Part shown: piece after piece, positions 58,490-64,000 of the stretch
Layout of the letters: the number at the start of each line of letters is the position of its first letter
Position numbering within the stretch: the stretch's first letter is position 1
Source of the DNA: Fructobacillus durionis
GTDB taxonomy: Bacteria > Bacillota > Bacilli > Lactobacillales > Lactobacillaceae
Direction: 5' to 3'
Assembly: GCF_900112405.1 (NCBI RefSeq)
Contig: NZ_FOLI01000005.1
Location: 40,742 to 104,741, forward strand
DNA: 64,000 bases
Position numbers and translations under genes: made by a program
Notes under the pieces: model-generated
Database searches by the model: none
What the model was told of the DNA's origin: nothing
What the model saw: the letters and a program-made list of their open reading frames with translations, nothing else

Positions 58490-59755
58490 TTACCAAACGA
58501 AGAGTCCAACCATGGCCGCTGAGAAAAGCGATACCAAGATACCAGACAAGAGCAAGTAACCAACATTTTTGGCAACCACACGGCTCTTATCCTCTGAAAC
58601 CATTCCCTTGAAGCAACCAACAATCATACCAACCGTTGAGAAGTTTGCAAAGGATGTCAAGAAGACCGTCAAGACCGCTGCGTAGTGGTCTGAGAAGTGA
58701 CTAATCTTGTTTGTCACAGAACCCATTACAACGAATTCGTTGGTAATCAACTTCGTTCCCATCAGCTGGGCCAAGTCAAAGGCCTGCGAACCAACACCTA
58801 GTAACCAGGCAAATGGGTACATGATGATTCCCAAGATGTGTTCAAGGGAAAGCCAAGGGTTAACCAAACCAAGCAACTTATCAACCATGGCTGCCAAGGC
58901 AACAAAGGCGATAACGTTTGCGGCAATAATCAAAATCAACTTTCCAGCACCCAGGATAGAGTCACCAAGGAAGGAGAAGAATGGTTCGCGTTCAACCTTA
59001 GTTGCTTCCTTCACTTCAGCTTCCGCAAGTTTTTCTGAACCTGAATCAACATCTTCTGCCGCAGCTGGTGCTGCTCCAATCTTCGCGATGGTGTCTTCTT
59101 CAGGCGTTACCTCAACCGGGTTCAAAATGGCCGTCACAATCAAGGCGTTAATGACGTTAATTGGCACAGCGGTCAAAATGTAACGACCAGGCATCATCAT
59201 CGTGTAAGAACCAATGACTGAAGCCGTCACACAGGACATGGACATCATGGCTAAGGTCAACATCCGGTCCGCCTTCATCTTCTTCAACTGTAAAGCTGAA
59301 ACCGCCAAGGCTTCCGTGTTTCCAAGAAACATCATTTCAATGGAGAAAAATGATTCGAACTTTGGTTGTCCGAAAAGCTTTGACAAGCCCTTTCCCAACC
59401 ACTTGATGACGAATGGCAAAATACCAAAGTAAGTCAAGATATCGAACAGTGGCACGACCAACAAGATTGGTAGCAAGACACTGGTGAAGAAGTTACCTTG
59501 CAACTTAGCACCCGTTGGCTTCAAGGCAAAGTCGATTCCTTCTTGGGCCACTGAAACCAGCTCGTTAAAACCGGTTGCAGCTCCGTCAATCATGTCTCGT
59601 CCAACCGAGAATGAAGTAAAGAACCAGGCCAAGACTAAGTTGACAACTACCATTGTGGCAATGGAGCGCCAATTAATCTTGGAACGGTTTTTAGAAAACA
59701 GAACGGCAATCGCGATAAACACGAGCAGTCCTAAGGCATTCACTAATAAGTACAT
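58490..59755 (-). CDS. nupC: NupC-type concentrative nucleoside transporter
   Basis: 421 residues from the ATG at 59753-59755, with AGGGGG upstream. CNT family: LPILLVVPLFDILTYFGILP, FGQPKFESFFSIEMMFLGNTEALA (substrate site), and NEFVVMGSVT near the C-terminal half with a second set of transport motifs. Imports nucleosides with H+ or Na+. An extra charged loop of about 40 residues after VEVTPEEDT is cytoplasmic. PurR-like boxes lie upstream at the same distance as at phnD. Confidence 0.92.
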   Translation of the reverse strand: MYLLVNALGLLVFIAIAVLFSKNRSKINWRSIATMVVVNLVLAWFFTSFSVGRDMIDGAATGFNELVSVAQEGIDFALKPTGAKLQGNFFTSVLLPILLVVPLFDILTYFGILPFVIKWLGKGLSKLFGQPKFESFFSIEMMFLGNTEALAVSALQLKKMKADRMLTLAMMSMSCVTASVIGSYTMMMPGRYILTAVPINVINALIVTAILNPVEVTPEEDTIAKIGAAPAAAEDVDSGSEKLAEAEVKEATKVEREPFFSFLGDSILGAGKLILIIAANVIAFVALAAMVDKLLGLVNPWLSLEHILGIIMYPFAWLLGVGSQAFDLAQLMGTKLITNEFVVMGSVTNKISHFSDHYAAVLTVFLTSFANFSTVGMIVGCFKGMVSEDKSRVVAKNVGYLLLSGILVSLFSAAMVGLFVW

Positions 59756-59798
59756 GTCGTTCCCCCTGTTTTTTGTACAACAATGCATAAGCAAATCA

Positions 59799-59895
59799 AT
59801 TATAGCATTTTATTATTTAAAAATTAGACAGTCGACTAACGGATCAGAAGCATTTCGCCGAATAATTTGGTTAATTTTTTCTAATCGTTCGCTTT
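59799..59895 (-). promoter_or_regulatory. nupC promoter with two degenerate PurR boxes
   Basis: TATAAT -10 on the minus strand at 59799-59804, no usable -35. CCGAAT (59858-59863, in CGCCGAATAATT) lies 54 bp from the -10 on the same side and in the same orientation as the nearer PurR box of phnD. A second site reads GCGAACGATTAG on the minus strand near 59881-59892, in opposite orientation. Each differs by one base from the core CCGAAC. Activation by PurR is inferred. Confidence 0.5.
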
Positions 59896-59977
59896 TAACA
59901 ATTTAAATCTCATTCGTTTAATCACCCTGTATTTCACCATATTTAAATTTAAGTCTTCTAGCATCTCCTGTTTTTTC

Positions 59978-59986
59978 TGCTATAAT
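59978..59986 (+). promoter_or_regulatory. Extended -10 promoter of pnuC
   Basis: TGCTATAAT, a perfect extended -10 hexamer at 59981-59986, so transcription begins at about 59993, exactly at the 5' base of the leader hairpin. Confidence 0.65.
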
Positions 59987-59992
59987 CAAAAC

Positions 59993-60060
59993 GTTTATCA
60001 ATCGTGATAAACAGCGAACACATGGTGCGTTGCTTCCGATGACGGCACCTTAAAAACAAT
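59993..60060 (+). promoter_or_regulatory. Candidate NAD+-II (pnuC-motif) riboswitch
   Basis: The 80-nt pnuC leader folds as a 5' hairpin GTTTATCA-ATCG-TGATAAAC (59993-60012), then AGCGAAC (60013-60019) which can pair with GTTGCT (60029-60034) inside the loop of GGTGC/GCACC (60024-60028, 60045-60049). This is an H-type pseudoknot just before the pnuC ribosome site (AGGAG, 60061-60065). The gene, small size and pseudoknot fit the pnuC-motif class reported from Lactobacillales; I could not compare to the consensus itself. Confidence 0.55.
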
Positions 60061-60072
60061 AGGAGAACACAT

Positions 60073-60801
60073 ATGAATCACACACAGTCAACGATGGCAC
60101 TGACCTTCAGCCCTCGGGCCATTTGGTCGGACCTAAGAAAGCTCAAGGCCACAACGAAATGGCTACTGGCGGTCATGATTGGTGCACAGGTCTTGACCTT
60201 CGCCCTCTCATCCGACCGTTCAGGGTTGGCATGGCTAACCCTTTGGACCGGATTTGCCGCAGTTATCAACCTAGCACTGGTTGATCAGGGAAAACAGTCC
60301 AACTTCTTTTGGGGGCTTCTTTGTACCTCAGCCTGGCTAATCGTCGCCTTTAACTCAAGAACTTTCGGTGACGTCTTTGCGCAGGGATTCGCCTTCATTA
60401 TGCAATTCTTTGGTATTTATCTCTGGGCCAAAGTCCGAGATGAAGACGCTGGTGAAATTAAGCCTAAGAAGTTATCCAAGCAATTAGCCTGGGCCGTTTT
60501 GATTATCACGGTTATCACCTACTTAATCGTTTTGACCATTTCAAAACACCTAAACGGCCTACAGGTCTACCTAGATTCCGCCGTCCTACCGCTGAACATC
60601 ATCGGTCAGGTTCTCATGACCTACGGTTACCGTTCCCAGTGGTTCGCTTGGATTTTAGTTGACATCGTTCAAGTGTCCGTTTGGGCACAAAACGTCTTCG
60701 TTCTAGACGGTTCTTACGCCGTCTCGATGCTCGTTCTACAAATTGTTATGCTGGTGAACGCACTCTACGGCGCCTGGTACTGGTACAAGCATTCAAATTA
60801 A
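60073..60801 (+). CDS. pnuC: PnuC-type nicotinamide riboside transporter
   Basis: 242 residues with seven or so membrane helices. Family marks: WFAWILVDIVQVSVW near residues 195-210 and a C-terminal YGAWYWYK; RVR-like loop residues are not seen but KVRDEDAG lies in a cytoplasmic loop. PnuC transports nicotinamide riboside (or deamidated forms) by facilitated diffusion driven by intracellular phosphorylation. Divergent from nupC. AATAGGAG precedes the ATG. Feeds NadE and salvage. Confidence 0.9.
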   Translation: MNHTQSTMALTFSPRAIWSDLRKLKATTKWLLAVMIGAQVLTFALSSDRSGLAWLTLWTGFAAVINLALVDQGKQSNFFWGLLCTSAWLIVAFNSRTFGDVFAQGFAFIMQFFGIYLWAKVRDEDAGEIKPKKLSKQLAWAVLIITVITYLIVLTISKHLNGLQVYLDSAVLPLNIIGQVLMTYGYRSQWFAWILVDIVQVSVWAQNVFVLDGSYAVSMLVLQIVMLVNALYGAWYWYKHSN

Positions 60802-60809
60802 TTCCATTC

Positions 60810-60846
60810 AAAAAGTCGCGCTTTCCAGCTGGAAAGCGCGACTTTT
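60810..60846. terminator. Bidirectional terminator between pnuC and the ABC operon
   Basis: Perfect stem AAAAAGTCGCGCTTTCC / GGAAAGCGCGACTTTT with a 4-base loop. Confidence 0.93.
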
Positions 60847-60860
60847 ATATTTAATATCAC

Positions 60861-61514
60861 TTAGGCCAAACGACGGTCAAAGTACTTTGCCAATAGTGAA
60901 AGCAAGTAGTTCACCACGAAGTAGGCAAAGGTCATGAAGATCAAAATTGGCACGATATAGTGGCTGTTCTGGGCATAAACAACCTGACCACGGTAGGTCA
61001 AGTCCGCTAAAACGATACCAGATGCCAAAGACGTATCCTTAACCAATGAAATCAACTGTGAAATCAAAGGTGGAATCATCTTCTTATAGGCTTGAGGCAG
61101 GATAACGTAAATCATCGTTTGCTTGTTCGACATCCCCGTCGAACGCGCTCCCTCAAACTGTCCCTTATCAATCGACTCCAAACCACCACGAATAATCTCG
61201 GATAGCATGGCCGCTTCAAAGAAGGACATGGCCACAACCGTTGACCAGAAAACAGGTAAGCGAATACCAACCTGTGGCAGTGAGAAATAAGTAAAGAAGA
61301 TAATCAACAGCAAGGGCAAGTTTCGCACAATGTTATTCAAGGTACCAATCAAAGAAGAAAAGTACGGAATCTTTTCAAACATGGCGATACCGACAAAGGA
61401 TCCAATAATCAAGGAAATGATAATTGAAAAGACGGAAACACCAACGGTGATACCCAAACCTTGCAAGAGGTAGCTCAGATTATCAGCTGATAAAGCTGCA
61501 AAAAAGTCATTCAT
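60861..61514 (-). CDS. Polar amino acid ABC transporter permease, second subunit
   Basis: 217 residues, HisM/GltK-type. Five membrane helices and coupling loop EGARSTGMSNKQTMIYVILPQAYKKMIPP. Last gene of a four-gene operon (ATPase, binding protein, permease, permease), the layout of glutamate/glutamine/aspartate importers. The two permeases form a heterodimer. Starts 11 bp after the first permease's stop with GGAGGATGAGC near it. Confidence 0.88.
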   Translation of the reverse strand: MNDFFAALSADNLSYLLQGLGITVGVSVFSIIISLIIGSFVGIAMFEKIPYFSSLIGTLNNIVRNLPLLLIIFFTYFSLPQVGIRLPVFWSTVVAMSFFEAAMLSEIIRGGLESIDKGQFEGARSTGMSNKQTMIYVILPQAYKKMIPPLISQLISLVKDTSLASGIVLADLTYRGQVVYAQNSHYIVPILIFMTFAYFVVNYLLSLLAKYFDRRLA

Positions 61515-61525
61515 TGCTCATCCTC

Positions 61526-62167
61526 CTATCGATTTTCCTGTGTACGTGCTTCTAGGTACTGCATGAAGTAACTCAATGGTAACGTCAAGACCAAGTAGAA
61601 AGCACCAACAATCATGTATGCCGTAAAGGTATCAAAGGAGTTCGCCGCAACGATGTTTCCTTGATACATCAAATCCAAACCACCAACAAAGGCCAGGATG
61701 GATGAATTCTTTACCAAGTTAATAAACTGGTTTCCTAATGAAGGAATGGCAATTCGGAAGGCCTGTGGCAAAACGATCTTACGCATCGCCTGTCCGTAGG
61801 AAAGGCCGTTTGCTAAGGCCCCTTCCATTTGTCCGTTGTCCACGGAAAGAATACCGGCACGAACACATTCAGCGATAAAGGCTGACGTGTAGAGTGACAG
61901 CGCAATCGTTCCAGCGGCAAATCCTGTCATCTTAATCACCTTGGCAACCGCCAGGTAAAAGAAGAGCGTGATAATCAACAGCGGTACGTTTCGGAAAAAC
62001 TGAACGTAGCCGTTTCCAAGCATTGCCCAGCCCTTTTTCTTTGAGAGCTGCAAAAGGGCAAAGACCGTTCCAAGGACCAAGGAGGCAATCAAAGCAATCA
62101 ACGATGCCATGATTGTGTAGCCAAATCCCGAGAAGAATAGTGAAGAGTATTTATCGAATAAAGTCAT
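61526..62167 (-). CDS. Polar amino acid ABC transporter permease, first subunit
   Basis: 213 residues, HisQ/GltJ-type. Coupling loop EGALANGLSYGQAMRKIVLPQAFRIAIPSLGNQF. Its ATG overlaps the stop of the binding-protein gene by one base, with GGAGGTGAAG upstream. Half of the heterodimeric channel with the gene at 60861. Confidence 0.88.
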   Translation of the reverse strand: MTLFDKYSSLFFSGFGYTIMASLIALIASLVLGTVFALLQLSKKKGWAMLGNGYVQFFRNVPLLIITLFFYLAVAKVIKMTGFAAGTIALSLYTSAFIAECVRAGILSVDNGQMEGALANGLSYGQAMRKIVLPQAFRIAIPSLGNQFINLVKNSSILAFVGGLDLMYQGNIVAANSFDTFTAYMIVGAFYLVLTLPLSYFMQYLEARTQENR

Positions 62168-63033
62168 TACTTCACCTCCAACTGACTAATGTCCAAACCA
62201 GGTACTTGACCAAACCACTTCTTAATCAAAGCGTTGTAAGTACCGTTCTTCTTCAATGTAGCCAAGGCCTTGTTGGTCTCATCAACCATGCCCTTTTGGT
62301 TGTGGTCAAAGGCCACACCGTAAGGACCATAGCTCAATGTACCACCGACAACCTTGTAGTCTGGGTTTTCGGTTGCCAAACCATACAGGATGGCGTTATC
62401 AGTAACAATGGCCTGTCCCTGACCAGCCTTTAAGGCTTGCATAGCGGAAGCGTAATCTTGCAAGGCCAAAACCTTAGCATTTGGTGCTTCCTTCTTCACC
62501 GTGTCAGCCGCCGTTGTTCCCAAGGCAACCAAAATGGTCTTTGAAGAATCGTTCAAGTCCTTGATTGAGTTAATTCCGGAATCCTTCTTAACCAGCAAAG
62601 AGTTACCAGCAGGGAAGTAAGAATCAGAGAAATCAACAACTTTGGCACGTTCCTTCGTAATGGTCATAACGGCCAAAACACCATCGATGTTCGTGTTCTT
62701 TAATAGTTGAACCTTTGATGAGGCGTTGACCGGCGTAAAGGTTGGCGTCAGGTTCAAGTTCAACTGCTTTCCAATTTGCTTGGTCAGAGCTTTGGCCAAA
62801 TCAACATCAAATCCTTCGGACTTACCAGTCTTCGTATTGACCAAACCGAATAGCTTGGTATCCGTTTTAACACCCCAAGAAATCTGCTTGGTAGTCTTCA
62901 CTCGTTCCAAAGTATCTTGGTGAGTCTGGTTCTTATGAGCAGCGTCTGCAGCCCATACACCAGCAATAATCAAAAAGGCGACTAGAAGAATGGAAGCAAT
63001 GATACCAAAAAGACGTTTTTTGTTCTTTTCCAT
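62167..63033 (-). CDS. Polar amino acid-binding protein (Glu/Gln/Asp-type), membrane-anchored
   Basis: 288 residues. N-terminal hydrophobic helix (residues 8-29) with no lipobox Cys. An AxA-like WAADAA follows and might be a signal-peptidase site, or the helix stays as an anchor. Binding fold: ISWGVKTDTKLFGLVNTKTGKSEGFDVDLAKALTKQIG, and VLAVMTITKERAKVVDFSDSYFPAGNSLLVKK, typical of GluB/GlnH relatives. Ligand Glu, Gln or Asp is likely from family and the four-gene layout, but not certain. Confidence 0.87.
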   Translation of the reverse strand: MEKNKKRLFGIIASILLVAFLIIAGVWAADAAHKNQTHQDTLERVKTTKQISWGVKTDTKLFGLVNTKTGKSEGFDVDLAKALTKQIGKQLNLNLTPTFTPVNASSKVQLLKNTNIDGVLAVMTITKERAKVVDFSDSYFPAGNSLLVKKDSGINSIKDLNDSSKTILVALGTTAADTVKKEAPNAKVLALQDYASAMQALKAGQGQAIVTDNAILYGLATENPDYKVVGGTLSYGPYGVAFDHNQKGMVDETNKALATLKKNGTYNALIKKWFGQVPGLDISQLEVK

Positions 63034-63046
63034 TTCATCCTCCTTC

Positions 63047-63784
63047 TCAGTGGCTATCCACTTGACTCAAGAACTGCTTGGCACGCTCGTTCTTTGGCGC
63101 CTTGAAGAATTCTTCCGTTGAGGCGTCTTCCAAGATGGCACCATCGGCCATGAAGATAACACGGTCGGCAACCGCCTTGGCAAAGTCCATTTCGTGGGTC
63201 ACGACAAGCATCGTCATCGCACTGTCTTGGGCGATTTCACGCATGACTTTTAGGACGCCACCAACCATTTCGGGATCCAAAGCAGAAGTTGGCTCATCGA
63301 AGAGCAGGCACTTAGGCTTCATCGCCAATGAACGGGCAATGGCAACCCGCTGCTTTTGACCACCTGATAGAGCGGATGGCATGTTGTCAGCCTTATCAGC
63401 TAAACCAACACGTTCCAAAAGTTCCATCGCAATCTTCTTGTTTTCCGCTTCATCACGCTTCAATACCAAACGTGGCGCCAGCATGATGTTTTCCAAAACT
63501 GACTTGTTGTTATAAAGGTTGAAGTGCTGGAAAACCATCCCCACGTTCTTACGAATCTTATTCATATCCGTTTTTGGGTCGTGGAGATCATAACCATCAA
63601 CGATTAACTGCCCCTCTTGGATTTCCTCCAGGCCGTTTACCGTACGAATTAAGGTAGACTTTCCAGAACCTGAAGGTCCAATCAAAACTACCGTTTCACC
63701 TGCATCAATCTTTAAGTTGATGTCTTTTAGTGCGTGAAAGTGACCGTAGTACTTTTCCACGTCTTTGAATTCAATCATCGACAT
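63047..63784 (-). CDS. Polar amino acid ABC transporter ATP-binding protein
   Basis: 245 residues. Walker [11 protein letters not shown], signature LSGGQKQRVAIARSLAM, Walker [15 protein letters not shown], switch VVTHEMDFAKAV. GlnQ/GluA family. First gene of the four-gene operon, with GGGGAGGAAG before the ATG. The 120 bp upstream are AT-rich with no recognisable T-box or riboswitch, in contrast to the other amino-acid transporters here. Confidence 0.91.
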   Translation of the reverse strand: MSMIEFKDVEKYYGHFHALKDINLKIDAGETVVLIGPSGSGKSTLIRTVNGLEEIQEGQLIVDGYDLHDPKTDMNKIRKNVGMVFQHFNLYNNKSVLENIMLAPRLVLKRDEAENKKIAMELLERVGLADKADNMPSALSGGQKQRVAIARSLAMKPKCLLFDEPTSALDPEMVGGVLKVMREIAQDSAMTMLVVTHEMDFAKAVADRVIFMADGAILEDASTEEFFKAPKNERAKQFLSQVDSH

Positions 63785-63905
63785 TGCGCAACTTCCTCCC
63801 CTTTTTTCATTCCATCTCGATTATAGTCCTAATTACAATTATATTTCAGCTTTAATTGATTAGAACTATTCGCGTGAGCTTATATCACAAGCCCTCATTT
63901 CAAGA

Positions 63906-63941
63906 AAAAAACACCTCCCGATTGGGGTTGGTGTTTTTTCT
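63906..63941 (-). terminator. Terminator of tRNA-Asn
   Basis: Minus strand AAAACACCAACCCC-AATC-GGGAGGTGTTTTTTT. Confidence 0.85.
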
Positions 63942-63944
63942 TAA

Positions 63945-64000
63945 CTGTCCCGGCTGGGCTCGAACCAGCGACCTTCGCATTAACAGTGCGGTGTTCTACC
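63945..64000 (-). tRNA. tRNA-Asn (anticodon GTT), 5' end outside the window
   Basis: Minus strand shows the D-arm end, anticodon loop CTGTTAA with anticodon GTT, T-arm GCTGGTTCGAGCCCAGC and the 3' acceptor strand CGGGACA plus discriminator G. CCA is not encoded. The right window edge cuts off the 5' acceptor strand and part of the D-arm. Confidence 0.9.

Noticed and set aside
1..64000. CRISPR array, prophage or IS element
   Set aside because: No regularly spaced repeats, transposase or phage genes were found; gene order and composition look like core chromosome.

Overview
The window reads as chromosomal DNA of a low-to-moderate GC Gram-positive of the Lactobacillales. The evidence is a FabT/FabK-type fatty-acid operon, T-box leaders, a KxYKxGKxW-like LPxTG surface protein, the bacterial mevalonate enzyme HMG-CoA reductase, a LytR-CpsA-Psr protein, an Nramp Mn transporter and a tmRNA tag ending in AVAA. 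A Weissella/Leuconostoc-type Lactobacillaceae member is my best guess (inference, not proven). No prophage, insertion sequence or CRISPR array is visible. Base composition and codon use look even, so most of the window is core genome.

Layout. 0-7.2 kb: an MFS exporter (cut by the left edge) divergent from a TetR regulator, a LysR/APC-permease pair, and an amino-acid ABC transporter behind a T-box whose specifier reads His. 7.4-12.3 kb: a YkcB/YkcC-like glycosyltransferase pair, a flavodoxin-fold oxidoreductase and a Pr6Pr-like membrane protein. 12.4-17.6 kb (minus): a phosphonate-type ABC transporter (phnDCEE) followed by a cytoplasmic 5'-nucleotidase, preceded by two PurR boxes. 18.4-18.8 kb: tmRNA. 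18.9-29.3 kb (minus): the full type II fatty-acid operon fabZ1-fabT-fabH-acpP-fabK-fabD-fabG-fabF-accB-fabZ-accC-accD-accA with a FabT-like operator over its promoter. 29.4-38.5 kb: LPxTG protein, YdcF-like protein, nadE, gap, an ECF S component, a flavoprotein disulfide-reductase relative and metG.

38.7-42.1 kb: a cystine-type ABC transporter plus a secreted nuclease, controlled by what looks like ribosome-mediated attenuation: a 24-residue leader peptide with three consecutive Cys codons, an antiterminator arm at its stop codon and an intrinsic terminator. This is the most striking item here. 42.3-46.2 kb: tRNA-Leu(CAA), a CzrA-type ArsR sensor, mntH-usp and a CDF zinc exporter. 46.3-50.2 kb: ppx-mvaA-(IpaB/EvcA-like)-sir2. 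50.2-53.5 kb: LCP protein, LysM-CAP protein with a WalR box, and a second fabH. 53.6-56.5 kb: valS behind a Val T-box. 56.6-58.3 kb: three small membrane-anchored proteins of unknown function. 58.5-60.8 kb: divergent nupC and pnuC, with PurR-like boxes and a pseudoknotted leader resembling the pnuC-motif (NAD+-II) riboswitch. 60.9-63.8 kb: a four-gene polar amino-acid ABC transporter. Right edge: partial tRNA-Asn.

How it fits together. The window is rich in nutrient scavenging (His, Cys, Glu/Gln-type, nucleosides, NAD precursors, Mn), and each uptake system appears to carry its own nucleic-acid-level sensor: T-box, leader peptide, PurR box or riboswitch. All four substrate-binding proteins here lack a lipobox cysteine and seem to be held by an N-terminal hydrophobic helix instead.
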